From: Phocoena phocoena
Taxonomy: Eukaryota > Chordata > Mammalia > Artiodactyla > Phocoenidae
Length of the DNA stretch: 64,000 nt
Reading direction: 5' to 3'
NCBI RefSeq assembly: GCF_963924675.1
Contig: NC_089232.1
Coordinates: forward strand, 55,325,229-55,389,228
Shown: piece by piece, positions 1 through 13,478 of the stretch
Layout: every line of letters starts with the position of its first letter
Position numbering within the stretch: the stretch's first letter is position 1
The notes under the pieces: generated by a model
What the model saw: the letters and a program-made list of their open reading frames with translations, nothing else
The model's database searches: none
What the model was told of the DNA's origin: nothing
Program-made: the position numbers and the translations under genes

Positions 1-1400
1 CTCCGCCTTCCTTACAACCTGGAAAATGGGGCAAAACCTAGAGATGTCCGGCTGTTGCCCCCAAACCCATTGATTCTCCAGTATTCCCCCTCTCCGGAGG
101 AGGTACCACATCCCCCCATTGCACAAACCAGAACCCTGGAAGCCGTCCTTGACATCCGTCTGTCACCTGCATGGATAAGGCATCCTGACCCAGGATGGCC
201 ACTGCCCGCCCTCCCTGCCCAGGCTCCCCAGAGGGGCCTTCCACGGGACAACGCTCAGCAAAAAAACAGGGGTCTGCATCCCTCCCTGGAGACCAAGCAA
301 ACCTATGCTACCCGAGGACAGTGTAGGCTAAACATCCAGCTCTCAGGTAACTGGCTGTGTCCAGCTTTTAGCAAAGAGCGTGAGCCCTCACGGCACCTTA
401 TGGAGGGATTCCCCAGTTAGCTGAGGGCCGAAGGCCTGCACGTCGCCATGTACATCCCCAAACAACCACAACACAAGCTCCCCGGCATTTCACACCAGCA
501 GAGGGGCAACCGAGCCATGACTGGCCAGCAGACGTGTTTTGCTTGGCCCACACCATGTTTTAAGCTGGACTTGGTTGCCAACATGTAACATTAGGAGAGT
601 CCACATAAAAGTCCAGATGTGAAAATAGAAGAACTGGCTTCACTGGGCTGGCATTCCAAAATTTGTAACCCTTTCCTGCTGTGAAGGGGTCACCCCTGTG
701 GACAGAGCATGTGCTCCAGGGAGCCTCAGGGCCACCCCTCCCCACTGCCCCAACCCTGGGGCCCTCCCCTCCTCTCCTTATATTACCTCCTGGGTCCCTG
801 CGGGCAGTGGGGCTTGTGGATCCTCAGTTTAGGACCTGAGAACAATTTTGCTGATGGGAAAATATGGCTTTGTGATGCATATGTCCAGGGGGATGGCCCT
901 TTCCCTGGCCTGCAGCGGCCAAGGTGGGAGGTGAGCACACCAGTTAGGGAAGAGAGCCTGGGTCGGGGGCAACGCCAAAGGCCACAGCGAGAAAGGACAG
1001 CTTTGCCACACAGCCTACAGTCAAGCAGGGAGGAGAGGCTGGTGAGCCCGACTGTCAGACAGCTGTGCTGGTTAGAGCCAGAAAGGTGATGGATGGTTGA
1101 ACCTGGTGAGGGCTGTGAGCTGGTGCTTTTCTTCTTAGATTCTAAAGTAAGCCTCTTTCCAGAGTACACCCCTCGCTCCTTCTGCCCCCCACCCTGAGAC
1201 TCAAAGCTCCCCACTTCTCCCTAGTCACAGGCCCACAGGAGAAGGAAGGAAGGGCTGGGACTTAAGACCCACGCAAGGCCTGAGCCTGCTCCAGAGATTT
1301 CCAAGACAGAGGTGGCTGGGAGGCTCACTTACCACCGAGGTACGGCCACCGGCCTAGGAACGAATTCAACTGCAAGAAGGAGTTTAAAATTCCAGGGTGG
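1..1400. other. Intergenic sequence without recognisable gene
   Basis: Moderately GC-rich intergenic DNA. The open frames here are short, lack splice-site or homology support and look like chance frames. I recognise no repeat family, RNA gene or CpG island. Confidence 0.5.
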
Positions 1401-1606
1401 GGCTTCCCTGGTGGCGCAGTGGTTGAGAGTCCACCTGCCGATGCAGGGGACGCGGGTTCGTGCCCCGGTCCGGGAAGATCCCACATGCTGCGGAGCGGCT
1501 GGGCCCGCGAGCCATGGCCGCTGAGCCTTCGCGTCCGGAGCCTGTGCTCCGCAATGGGAGAGGCCACAACAGTGAGAGACCCGCGTACCGCAAAAAAAAA
1601 AAAAAA
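1401..1606 (+). mobile_element. CHR-type tRNA-derived SINE
   Basis: The element starts GGCTTCCCTGGTGGCGCAG, which contains the tRNA-like A box, followed by the B box GGGTTCGTGCCCC, a non-tRNA body ending ACCGC, and an A tail at 1592-1606. An imperfect target duplication (TTCCAGGGTG before, TCCCAGGGTG after) flanks it. This short form, with CTGGGCCCG..GCCATGGCCGCTGAGCC in the body, recurs through the window and is the main reason for suspecting a cetacean. Short open frames within it are translation noise. Confidence 0.92.
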
Positions 1607-3346
1607 TCCCAGGGTGACTGGAAGGAGGGACGAAAGCAGAAGCAGGAGGAAAGGAGGGGCACTGAGAGTAGGCGCCAAGGAAACACACGCTCCCAGGGCA
1701 CGAGGAAGGGGCGGGGCGGCCTACTCTGAGGACAGGGCATTCCACGGAGACCTTCAGATCAAAAGGGCAAATCCCAACTTTTCAAATGCCTCTCCACTGT
1801 CCTACCCTCAAGTCTGTCCAAGTTGAATTGTTACTGGAAACCAGAGTACTGAGTTGATGGACATCCTTCTGCTCCTCGCCTTGAATACACCCCTGCCGAG
1901 GGGAAGAGCAGGCCCCGAAGTCGAATTTGCTCAGGTCACAGGGAGACAAAGGGATGACCATGAATGTCACCTGGCCAGAGAAACCATGAGACAAATGGAC
2001 GGCTTCCCCTGACCACCCCAATTCACAGTCAGGTTATGGATGCCAGAAAAAAAATCACCATTGGAAAGCCCAAGTCCATAAAAACAAGCTTTCAGGCAAA
2101 GCACAATTGTACGTTTCTCTGTGTTTATATAAATATCGACTGATGTATCATTCGACAGGCACCAGAGATTTAATGAAATCTTACTGGCGGAAAACTCAAG
2201 AGGGAAGAACTCCAATATTTTCCTGCAGATTGGGACAAAGCAGTCAAGATTTGGTCTGAGCTGTAAGAAGACATCTGTTTCGAGTAATGAGTGTGAGGGT
2301 TCCTCGAGCATGTGGTTTGGGAACCACTGTCCTAATTAATATGCCATTACTCCTGCTGGGTCATTTAGGGGTGACATAAAAGACATCTGCCATCAGGGCC
2401 ACCTCCTCCATGCCAGTTGGCCATGGGCATCCATGGATGGTTTCCCAGCAGTGGGAGGGGTCTACATGGAGACTTCTGGACTCTCCTGCCCAACGCAGAC
2501 TGGTTCATTGACTGGCCAGGGTCAGAGTGACCAACTATGGGATGACATTGAGGACCACAGAGTCCACCAGGCCCTTCCCCAGCCCAAGTCAGCACCTCTT
2601 TTCCCTTCTGGCAGACCCCAAGCACTCAGCCTGACTCCTGACCCCCACCCTGGTGGGGACATGCCCCTCACAGCCTCCCGCCACTGTTTGGTTCCTTTTC
2701 CCAGGAATCTGCTTGTGCGGCAGGCTCCCTCCTTTCTTACAGCGCCCCCCAAACAAGCCCACAGAGCATCCTTTTCACTCTGAAGGTTTACTGTCAATAC
2801 TGAAGAAAAACAGAGTGGGAATGATAAAATTAGCAACCACAGGGAAGGGATGCCTAGGCCTTCCTCTGCAGTTTTATAGTTACAGTCCTTGGCTGGACAG
2901 TGTTAATGTTCCTTTTGCCCTGAAGCCAATCATCCTTCCTTTTAACCTTGGTTCCCCCTCCCCTCCTTCCTCCAAACTCCTCCTCCAGGCGTTTTAACTG
3001 CCAACAACTTACTTTCCCAACTTTGATTTATCTCTACCGGAGGGAATGCAAAGTTACATCCAACCCCACCCCCACCCAATACCTTTTAAACCCAAACACA
3101 CCCAGGCAGAACTCTTAGATTCAGGGGTAAACACTCAAAGCCACTCAGTCCCAGACAGACAGAGGCGCAAAGACACACATCCATATACTCGGAGACAAAG
3201 CACGGGCCCACACACTCCCTCACACCCAGGACAGACCCACAGACACGGTCAGGCACACACACCAGAAGCCTGCCCTGCCCTGTGAGCCATTTGGAATATC
3301 TTTTGAGGAAAAACACTCTGTTCCAAAGAAGGCTCCTGACACGGCC

Positions 3347-3368
3347 TTTTTTTTTTTTTTTTTTTTTT
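3347..3368. repeat. Poly(T) tract, 22 nt
   Basis: An uninterrupted run of T with no recognisable SINE body on either side. It may be the tail of a severely truncated retroelement or a simple homopolymer. Confidence 0.8.
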
Positions 3369-6064
3369 CCCAGAGCGGCTGGATAAATTGCTTTTGTGCA
3401 AAAATAAACACAAGTGAACTGCATTAGCTGAGTGAGTGACACATTAGTTACAGATGCGGGGCCTGTCAGAACATTGAGGGAACAGCTTTTATTGGGGAAG
3501 AGCTGAGAGACTCATAAATAACCGGTTGGCAATCTTGCATAAACATTTGTGCATTCACATAAACACCGCCTACCACAAACGCTGACCTGGCTGCCAGCTC
3601 GGCCTGGAAGAGCCCTCTCCCCCTGTCCTCAGAGGAAAACCAGGCCGGAAGATGGGGGAAGGGTCACAGGCGCCTTTTCTCCAATAGTCCCAAGTCGGAG
3701 GGAGGGATCCCAGCTCCGTCCTAAACGTCTGCCAGAAAATGAGGGTCGAGGCCCAGCCACAATACGACAAGAGGTCTGCTTTCTTCTATCTACATAGAAG
3801 AACAGGACAGAATAGGGGATGTTATTGCACTGGGGACTGCGTTATTAAATAAAGCCAAGTAAGGAATTTAAAAAGAAAATGCCTTGGAAATGACTCCCGG
3901 ATGCAACTCCAGTGGTTCCCGTTGGAATCATGGAGAAAGTGGAATGAGGGCAGCACCACCCTTGCTCCAAGGGCAGAGTCCGCACAAGTTGGCACCAGCC
4001 TTGTCCAACCATCAGGGCTTCCTCCCATTGGCTCTTGGGGATGCCCTTGCCTTGGGCCCTGGGGTTCTCTACTCTTGAGTTGAACACCTCAGAGCCACAT
4101 GGAGCTGATCCCATAAGGAAGGCAAAGCAGGCCGTGTGAGCTGACAGGAGGCTGTCTCCTCTGCTTCTCCTGTGGTACCCTCATATGCCATACCTGCCGC
4201 AAGCAAAATCCACTCTCTAGAAAGCATCTGATATACTTATTTGCCCAGAGGTATAAGTAATAGTCAATGGCTGTGTGTTTCATTCTTACCCCTCTCCCTC
4301 CTCTCTGTCACAAATGCTTAAGGGACAAAGTATGAAGTGGTAGGATTTAAAGCAAATGGCTAACACTCAACATTTTTGTTAAATTTTTGAATCAGCCAAG
4401 AGGGGAGAAGAGTTGGGATCTTTTCAGGAAAGAGAAAGCAGAGAATGCTCACTGGCCCCAAGATCACATCACAATGATTAGCTTCAAAATCAGCTCCACC
4501 CTCCCACAGCTCAATAACTTTCCATTGATCGTCCACTTCCCACCATATAAAACGCCCAAATCCTTGGACTGAGTGGCCTTTTCCTTTATCCATCACATTT
4601 CTTGATCTACTCCCACTCCACCCTTCAACCTGATTTCCCTCACTGCCCCTCAGACACCTTGGGGTCCAGCCCAACTGAATCCATTCCTCTCCTCTTCATC
4701 CACGCATTACAATTTTGCACTTTCCCTTACATCAATCCCTCTTCCAAGAAGGCCTTTTCCTTCCAGTTCTGGGGGTCTAGATCCAACCCATCCTTCCAGA
4801 CTCAACTCAAAAGCTGCTTCATCTCTCCCTCCTTTGAACTCTGGGAGAACTTTTCGGTACCTTGCTGTTGACTTTCCTTCTTGTTCTGAGTTATTTGTAC
4901 ATCTGGCCCATCTCCCTGGAGATTTTTAAATCTCAGATCTGTGTCATATTAATTTCCCAGGTTTCCCTCCCTCCCAAACCCTAGCCAATGCCTGGGAAAT
5001 GGTAGGTGTGTTGCATCCATGAAGGGTGATCATGATGGTGTCTGGATTCATGGTCATGACGGTGGTGGGGATGTGATGGCGGGGTTGGAAGGAGGGAGAT
5101 GGTAGGGGTGACGGAACTAGCCAACACATCTTCCCCTGGGCAGCCTCCCTTTGGGCTTTCATTTTGCAGTTCCAGAACAAGCAGAGCTGTTGTTCCTTCG
5201 GAAGAGAAATTAAGATACCAGGCAGGTACAGACGGCCAAGCACCATAGCTCTACTGAGTCAACCTCGGCCTTCTAGGCCTTTTCTTGCCATCAACAAATG
5301 GAATGCTTTATAAGAAGAGACAAAGCACAGACCCAGATAGAAATATTGAAGGCTCTTTGGCCAGGACATCCCTCAGGAGAGAACACAGTGTAGTCATAAT
5401 TTATTGCATTCAATATTTTTGCTTCCAATCTTATTTTTATAAACATTATTTCTTAGGCTGCAGCTTAAACACAGATGGAAAAGATTCCGGCTTTGTAATA
5501 AGAGAAGGTTTATGGCGCACCAGCCCACTGCTCTGTGTTTTTGTGTGGATAAATGCACATTATCATGTCCTTAGGTGGGGCAGGGAGATGCCTTTATTAT
5601 GTGTTTGGACTTTGATCCAACAATTCTGCCTTCATCTCTCCCCTTGGCCAGGGCCTCCAGATGCTCCCAAGGGGAGGAAGTGACAAACACCATAGTGGGG
5701 CAAGGGGGAGGAGGTATGGACCAGCCTTTGAAATGCATGCCTGTCTCTGGCCGGATCTGCCATTCCTGGGGTCTTCAAAGGGCCTTGACCCAGGGACAGG
5801 GCCTAGACCCCAATGGGTAGAGTAGAAAGGAAGCAAACACTATGGTGCTATATATATGACTGTGTTGTGTGATTTGCATTGTCTTTGGGTGGGGGGAGGG
5901 GCATTTAGAAAACTGAGCTCACACTGCCCGTAATGCCTTGTGAGCCCCTCTTCCCTCTGCAGGATATTCACGGGTAGGTTCATGTCAACGAACATTCTTA
6001 AAAACACGATTTGACTTACGATGTTCGTAGTCTGGACGTACTAAGGTTTGTTTAACCAACCTCA

Positions 6065-6178
6065 TTTGGGTGGGGAAGAGGAAGAGAGAGCAGGAGAGGA
6101 GGTGGGGGGGGGGCTATGGCGAGATCTAAGGAGGAAAAAGGAGAAAGGGAGAGGGAGTCAGAGAAGAAGGGTGGGAGG
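6065..6178 (+). repeat. Purine-rich (GA/GGGA) low-complexity tract
   Basis: Over roughly 110 nt the plus strand is almost wholly G and A, with a run of ten G at 6104-6113. Such tracts can form triplex or G-quadruplex structures. No gene is evident next to it. Confidence 0.75.
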
Positions 6179-8177
6179 AAGCATTGCGCAGACCAGAGCA
6201 GGCGGTCAGCCACGTCTTGGCCCAAGGTGTGGCCTCCACGCATCCACAGATGCACTGCCGGTAGGCAGTGGGCCTAGCGGAGCTTGGGCAGGCAGCCTGG
6301 AAGACGTGTCATTCCTGCCCCTCCTTTCTTTCCTCCCAGGGTTTTCAGCCGGCTCTGAGGAACCTTGGGAGTGTGTGTCAGGAAACACTGGGGACTTTGG
6401 GCTGATGGGGGAGAGGGGAGGAAGGAGCAATGGCTACATTCAGCTGGGAGGGTCAGTGGAAAGTGAATCGAGGGAGGGAAGAACTGGGGAGGGACCTGCG
6501 GGGCCTTGGGAAGGGTAATCGGTCCTACGTGCCAGGCTTCTGGGGGAGTCCATGAGGAGGAGCAGCCGTGTGAAGCGAAATGTTACGAGAGGCCGTCCAC
6601 AAGGGTCTCCGTCCACAGACGGCCTGTCGTTGGAGCTCTGGGGGAGGGGAATGACCCCCTAGGTGCCTGGCAGAAATGGTGTCTTCGCTGTTTACCGTAC
6701 AGACAATTCTACTGCATACAAGTACGGTGGTATGATTCTGGGGGAGCCATCCTTGGAGGATCCCCGAGTGTTGAAACAGGCCAGAGGAAATGGTAACCCA
6801 CACCTAGAAAGCCTTCTGCCTTCACTGGGCTCAGTCATTTCTGACCTGCTGGTGACTGTCACACCTGCCCCAGGGGCTTGGCCAGGGATCGAGAGCTTTG
6901 AAACAGGAGTGGGTGAAGAATGTGCTTCAGGCAGCCACCAGCTTTAGGAAGGTAGTGCCTACTACCTGGGCTGCTTGAGAAACCTGGCCCAGGTGCCCAG
7001 CACAACAGACCAAGAAACTGAATGTGGCAAACAGTTACAAGCAGGCGTGGAGGGCATGCTGGGTTCTGGCTGCCTCCCTTCCTGGGGGCAACTAAGCACA
7101 CTTGCCCGCCCCCTAACTCTGGGAGGTGAGCCGTCTGTCACTCACATGGCTTTCCAAACCCCACCCCTAAAAACAAAGTGTGAGCACTGTATCTCTGCCC
7201 TTGGACTCCCCAGTTGTGAGAGCTAATGTGTTCTCTTTCTGCTTAAGCCTGTTTGAATTGGTCTTTTGTCACCTACAGCTAACAATGTCTCAATGGATAC
7301 ACCAGGCTAATGACTATGAAAAATGTTTCAAACGGAGGAACTAAGTCAGAGTGAGAATGAGTCTTCCAAGGGTCAGGGTTCCGCAGAAGTTCAGGAGAGA
7401 GGCACACCTCTGCCAGACCTGTACTGGATGGTCGGAAGCAGCAATCACACATGTACGCACACACACAATTAAAGAACACACGGATGCCTCTGCCCTTGGG
7501 ATCCAGCACTCAGCACTAGCACAGGTGATCTCTAACCCTGGACATCCACTCTCCTGGGTAACACCGTTCGGGACCCAGGGAAATGCTTCTCCACATCATT
7601 CGTGTTAAGTCCTTGAATCGAAAGGAGACTGTGTCTAATTGCTACAACAATGTGTGGGTCGTGCTACTACTGACATCAGAGACGGACCCTGCTCCGGAGT
7701 GTAGGGAGGACTGAATGGTAGAAGCCCTTAGGTAAGAGAAAAGACAGACTGATTTATCGAATCCTTCCTCTCAGATAGCTAGAATGCAGTAGAAGTAGCG
7801 TGTCTCAATAGCGGCAAACATGCATTTTCTTGCTTCTCTTTGTGGTTCCAGAGGTACTCATAAATTAGCACAGCAGTTGTTACAATTGCACGGGCAGCTG
7901 AGGAACATTTTCCAGTATAAATAATTCATATTTCTCCTACAGTTGTACATATGCAGGTCAAGATGTAACATGCAGTGCGATACTCTTCACGTTGGCAACT
8001 AGACAGACAGGGAACAACCCTAGAACTGTGAATGATTTTATTTTTATAAAACTATTTACTAAGATTTAACTAAATTTTCAAAACTTAAATTAAAATTCAG
8101 CTTTAAATATTTCATTAAAATTTTTGCATGTATTAGATAAAATGTAATAGCTATACTATTAGTTATATTTGCCTTTT

Positions 8178-8386
8178 TTTTTTTTTTTTTTTTTGCGGTA
8201 CGTGGGCCTCTCACTGTTGTGGCCTCTCCCGTTGTGGAGCACAGGCTCCGGACGCGCAGGCTCAGCGGCCATGGCTCACGGGCCCAGCCACTCCGCGGCA
8301 CGTGGGATCTTCCCGGACCAGGGCACGAACCCGTGTCCCCTGCATCGGCAGGTGGACTCTCAACCACTGTGCCACCAGGGAAGCCC
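8178..8386 (-). mobile_element. CHR-type SINE, antisense
   Basis: The complement of the short CHR SINE: a T run (the A tail), then the body, ending CCACCAGGGAAGCC. A perfect 14-bp target duplication TATATTTGCCTTTT lies at 8164-8177 and 8387-8400, so both ends are exact. It is full length. Confidence 0.93.
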
Positions 8387-8524
8387 TATATTTGCCTTTT
8401 AATGTTAATAGATAAACTTGAATATTAAAAAAAAGTTTAAAACTTATGCAGAAAGGAATTTGAACCGTTGATCTCACAATTTAATTTACATTTTTTAATT
8501 AAAATATCAGGAATTTTTTTTTAC

Positions 8525-9080
8525 AGTTTCAGTTATCTATTGCTATATAGCAAGTCCTAAAACTTAGTAGCTTAAAATAAATTACTTTTCTCTCTCACAG
8601 TTCTGTGGATTCGCTGGCTCAGTTGTCACTTGGAGCGGGGTGGGCATCTCTTGTGTGGTTGTAGCTGGTGACAAGGTCTAAAGTCAAATGCAGGTTCAGC
8701 TGGACTGATGGTAGCATCTTTACTCTCACATCCAGTGCTCAGCTGGGGTGGCTGGAACCAGTGGAGTCTGGCTGACTCTACTGTGACCTGTCCACATGGC
8801 GAGCTTGGCCTCCTCAGAGTGTGGTAGTCTCAGAGGAATCAGACTTCTTACAAGATGGCTGGCTTATCCCAGAATGAGCATCCTAAGAGACCCAGGCAGA
8901 GAAGCCAAAAGGCTTCCCGTGACCTGTCCGCAGAAATCACGCAGCACCACCGTCGCTGCTTTCTACTGGCTAACAGTGAGTCACAGGGACAGCCCAGATT
9001 CAAGACAGAGGACTACACAAGGTCATGCATACCGGAGATATGGCTCACTGGGAGTTAGCTCTCGAGACCACCACAGTCTG
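8525..9080. repeat. Ancient mammalian interspersed repeat
   Basis: Begins CAGTTATCTATTGCTATAT and continues with AACTTAGTAGCTTAAAATAA, wording shared by many diverged mammalian repeats. I could not assign the class (DNA transposon or LTR relative). A repeat-library search would settle it. Confidence 0.55.
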
Positions 9081-10359
9081 CCCTCTGGGCTCTAATGAAT
9101 CACACCCCTCACACTTACAAAAGACGCTCACTGTCCGAGACCCCCAAAGTCTCATCCATGAACGAGACTCATCAGGCTTAGACTCCAGACCCAAGGCCTC
9201 AACATCTACTTCAAGTCCGCTGCAGAGGAGGTCCCTCGGGTGTGGGTGCTTAGGGATGCTTCCTCTTGATCTGAGGATCTGTGAGCAGAAGAGACACGTT
9301 GTCTTCCTCCCCAAACTCAACACACAACAAGGAGGTCAGCACAGGTCAACTGCAATGGACACTCTCATTCAGAAAGGATGAGAAAGTTGCACAGAGCAAT
9401 TCTGCAATCAAGCCAGTTCCTTTATTAGGGTCTGGTCCTGCTCTCTGGGGGTGGTTGTCTGTGGCTCTCGGCTCCACACTCTGAATTATCCTTCCTTTTC
9501 CAGAAGAAATGGTCAGTGTCTGCAACCAAATGCACTTCTCGGCCTGCTTCCTGCCCATAAAAAAGGTCTCTTCGTTTGGAACTGTCTCTGTCCCTTTCAA
9601 TCCAAGCTGAAAAAATTCTTTTAAAGATCTGTGGGTTTCTTACATATCAAATTATAACCTACTCCTTTAGACAAAAGGCACACCCTCAATTATCTCCAAA
9701 AAGGCCCTTCCTACCTTAAGCCACCTGTGAGGTTACTATGGGATTCTTAGTCCTGCTCTCCAGCGGAGAAGACCCAAGAGGTACACCTTTGGCCTTCTTA
9801 GAAGCCCTTTTGTCTATCCAAGGGACCTAAAGACACACCCTTAAATATTTCTAAAGGGTCTTAACAGCCACATTCATGACTCTGCATGAAATCACATTTT
9901 TCTGGCAGCACCCTGGATGTTCTCTTTGCCCTGAGACCATTTCTTACTTTTCCAGCCTTTTGCTGGCTGGGACAATAGACCTGGCTCCTTAGATTTCCTA
10001 TATTCTGCTCCAAAGCTTCTTTAGTTCATCCCTACCTTTTCCTGTTTTATCAGAGTCAGCTGGAAGAAGCCAATGAGCACTTTCAACATTCTGCTGGGAA
10101 ATCACCTCAGCCAGATCACAAGGTCATTTGGCACCCTTTCTATTTTGCCCATTCTCACATAATCCTGAGTGACTATCTCAGGTCCCCTCTTCTCCAGCCT
10201 CCAGTAAGTTTCACCACTGTTCTGAGCCGTTAGAAACACTCTTCAGCTTCTGCTCTCCAACTGTCCCAAAGTAAACCACAGGCTTAAGGCTTTTTGTTAC
10301 ATCACTACTTAACAGCACTCAGGTACCTAAGTCTCCAAAGAAGGCCCCAATGAACAAGA
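9081..10359. other. Intergenic stretch, probable decayed repeat
   Basis: No gene seen. Phrases such as CCCCCAAAGTCTCATCC suggest remnants of an old retroelement, but I cannot name the family. No intact frame is present. Confidence 0.4.
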
Positions 10360-10840
10360 CCTCCTGAAATGTATGCCCTGTGTGGTCCCCCCCTCACTGA
10401 ATCTGGCCTGACCTGTGACTCATGCTAACACATGAAATGCACTGGATATACATGGCACAAGTTTTGGATGTGGACTTTAAGGGGGCTGACAGTTTCCTCT
10501 GCCTCTTTTTTGAAATACTCCCTTCTGGGAGTCCTGAGGTGCCATCTGGGAAGTCCAGCTACCCTACTGGAGAAACCACATGGAGAGAGAGAGGCACAGA
10601 GATTATATGGAAAGAAGGAAAGGACCAGCTGTCCCAGCATCCCAGTTGAGCCTCTTGATGACTCTAGCCCCACCCACCACCCAGGCACAAGCACGTGAGA
10701 ATTCCCAAGCAACGCAGCAGAAGAGATGTTCAGCTAAGCCCAAGCAACCCAGAGAACCATGAAAGATAATAAAATAGTGATTGTTTTAAACCACCAAGCT
10801 TTGGAGTGTTTTGTTACACAGCAATAGGTAACTGAAACCA
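10360..10840 (+). mobile_element. MaLR/MLT1-like solitary LTR
   Basis: The 3' part reads GTTTTAAACCACCAAGCTTTGG, then TTGTTACACAGCAATAGGTAACTGAAAC, characteristic of MLT1-type LTRs of mammalian MaLR retrotransposons. It carries AATAAAAT as the internal polyadenylation signal. The 5' boundary is approximate. No viral coding capacity is present. Confidence 0.7.
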
Positions 10841-10935
10841 CTCTGAATACAAGCACATTTTATATTTAATCCTTTAGGTCATTACTGTCACTAGAATACA
10901 AATTATGAGTTCTCTATTATAAAGGCATGATTACT

Positions 10936-11145
10936 GGCTTCCCTGGTGGCGCAGTGGTTGAGAGTCCGCCTGCCGATGCAGGGGACACAGGTTCATGCCC
11001 CGGTCCGGGAAGATCCCACATGCCGCAGAGCGGCTGGGCCCGTGACCCATGGCCGCTGAGCCTGCGCTTCCGGAGCCTGTGCTCTGCAACGGGAGAGGCC
11101 ACAACAGTGAGAGGCCCATGTACCGCAAAAAAAAAAAAAAAAGAA
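10936..11145 (+). mobile_element. CHR-type SINE
   Basis: Full-length short CHR SINE with an A tail. A perfect 11-bp target duplication GCATGATTACT lies at 10925-10935 and 11146-11156. Confidence 0.93.
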
Positions 11146-11156
11146 GCATGATTACT

Positions 11157-12077
11157 AATTTTGCTGAAATTAAGGCCAGAAAATAAATTTTAAAGAATAA
11201 ATATATACTAATTTATGAATCATAAATGTTATGTCTTTATTATTCATTCAAACATCACTGGTCCATCAACAGAACCCCTGATGTGCTCAAAAATAATTCA
11301 ATTCAGTGGTCTTCAATATTTTGCAAACTTCCAGTCGTATAAAAATCATAACTTTACGTGTCTTTCCAGTTTTATCATTTTGAAGATAAACTTCCCAAGG
11401 TTGAAGGATAGAACAGATTTTAATTAACAGTTTGTTAGTTGGACTTAGAACTTTGAAATATTTAGACATATGGTCTGTGGGCCTCCATTTTACCTTTCCC
11501 CAGGAGTGGATATCACTAGAACCAATGAAATAGGTGCCTAACGAAGGTGTGGGCCAGAAGAGATGCTGGGCACTTTCAGGGCTGGAAGGGACACCTGAGC
11601 CAACACACCAGCAAAGACCAGAGAGGAGCACTGAGGTGGGCTGGGATGTTGAGAAGCCCGCTTGCCCCACCACTGCTCCACTGGCCATACCCAAATGGCA
11701 TGGCCTGGCCTGGGACCAGGTGTGGGAACATCCCCAGAGTCATCCTAAAACCTGACTTGCACTGAAGAGCATCACATCCTTCTGAGGCCCCCAGGTCTGG
11801 GCCCAGGGCCTAGTGTTCCACTCAGAGGAGTCTGTAGTCAAACAGAGTCAGAGTCTCCTACTGATGAGTGACTGAGATCTATGTCTTCCACACTGACCTA
11901 TTTCTACAGTTCCAAATGTGCTTCTTTTCCCTAATAGTTTTCTTCCAAGAAAAACCCTGAAAAACCCTAATCTTTTCTTTGCAAAATTTAGGTGAAAAGG
12001 ATTTGTCCCTATTTAGTCAAAAGTGTAGCGTGGGGGAGAAGAGAAAGGGGGATGGGGAGCTTGGATTGAGATGGTAA
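11157..12077. other. Intergenic unique sequence
   Basis: AT-rich to about 11500, then mixed composition. I see no gene or clear repeat. Confidence 0.45.
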
Positions 12078-12091
12078 CAGCCGCAGCTTTT

Positions 12092-13478
12092 TTCCTTTTT
12101 TTTTTTAATCTTTATGAGGGCTTTTTTTTAAAATTTAACATCTTTATTGCAGTATAATTACTTTACAATGGTGTGTTAGTTTCTGCTGTATAACAAAGTG
12201 AATCAGCTACACATATACATATATCCCCATATCTCCTCCTTCTTGCATCTCCCTCCCACCCTCCCTATCCCACCCCTCTAGGTGGACACAAAGCACCGAG
12301 CTGATCTCCCTGTGCTATGCAGCTGCTTCCCACTAGCTATCTATTTTACATCTGGTAGTGTATATATGTCCATGCCACTCTCTCACTTCGTCCCAGCTTA
12401 CCTTTCCCCCTTCCCATGTCCTCAAGTCCATTCTCTATGTCTGCATCTTTACTCCTGTCCTGCCCCTAGGTTCTTCAGAACTTTTTCTTTTTTTTTTTTT
12501 TTAGATTCCAAATATATGTGTTAGCATACGGTATTTATCTCTTTCTGACTTACTTTACTCTGTATGACAGACTCTAGGTCCATCCACCTCACTATAAATA
12601 AATCAATTTCATTTCTTTTTATGGCTGAGTAATATTCCATTGTATATATGTGCCACATCTTCTTTAACCATTCATCTGTCGATGGACACTTAGGTTGTTT
12701 CTGTGTCCTGGCTATTGTAAATAGTGCTGCAATGAACACTGTGGTACATGACTCTGTACCGCGGGCCTCTCACTGTTGTGGCCTCTCCCGTTACGGAGTA
12801 CAGGCTCCAGACGCGCAGGCTCAGCAGCTATGGCTCACGGGCCAAGCCACTCCGCGGCACGTGGGATCCTCCCGGACCGGGGCACGAACCTGCGTCCCCT
12901 GCATCGGCAGGTGGACTCTCAACCACTGCGCCACCAGGGAAGCCCCATGACTCTTTTTGAATTATGGTTTTCTCAGGGTATATGCCCAGTAGTGGGATTG
13001 CTGGGTCATATGGTGGTTCTATTTTTAGTTTTGTAAGGAACCTCCATACTGTTCTCCATAGTGGCTGTATTAATTTACATTCCCACCAACAGTGCAAGAG
13101 GGTTCCCTTTTCTCCACACCCTCTCCAGCATTTATCGTTTGTAGATTTTTTGATGATGGCCATTCCGACTGGTGTGAGGTGATATCTCATTGTAGTTTTG
13201 ATTTGCATTTCTCTAATGATCAGTGATGTTGAGCATCCTTTCATGTGTTTGCTGGCAATCTGTATATCTTCTTTGGAGAAATGTCTATTTAGGTCTTCTG
13301 CCCATTTTTGGATTGGGTCGTTTGTTTTTTTGATATTGAGCTGCATGAGCTGCTTGTATATTTTGGAGATTAATCCTTTGTCAGTTGCTTCATTTGCAAA
13401 TATCTTCTCCCATTCTGAGGGTTGTCTTTTCATCTTGTTTATTGTTTCCTTTGCTGTGCAAAAGCTTTTAAGTTTCAT
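12092..13478 (-). mobile_element. 5'-truncated L1 LINE, antisense
   Basis: The plus strand reads the complement of an L1 3' end: a T-rich run, the 3' UTR (TTTATTGCAGTATAATTACTT), then the 3' part of ORF2. On the minus strand, ORF2 fragments carry familiar motifs such as [27 protein letters not shown] and [15 protein letters not shown]. The target duplication is CAGCCGCAGCTTTT at 12078-12091 and, with two changes, CAGCCACAGCTTCT at 13479-13492. The 5' truncation lies in ORF2. The element is interrupted by a SINE at 12756-12945 and cannot be mobile. Confidence 0.92.
12756..12945 (-). mobile_element. CHR-type SINE without A tail, nested in L1
   Basis: An antisense short CHR SINE sits inside the L1 at 12092-13478. 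A 9-bp duplication CATGACTCT flanks it (12747-12755 and 12946-12954). The element begins directly with GTACCGCGGGCC and has no T run on the plus strand, so the A tail is missing, unlike the other short SINEs here. Confidence 0.88.

Larger units (their letters stand above)
1607..8163. other. Intergenic stretch, mostly unique sequence
   Basis: About 6.5 kb without a recognisable gene. It holds a degenerate CA-rich zone (about 3040-3270), a poly-T run and a purine-rich tract listed separately. No open frame has exon-like support. Confidence 0.5.

Noticed and set aside
1401..1520. tRNA-like A and B boxes in the SINE heads as tRNA genes
   Set aside because: They lack a complete cloverleaf and are followed by a SINE body, A tail and target duplication.
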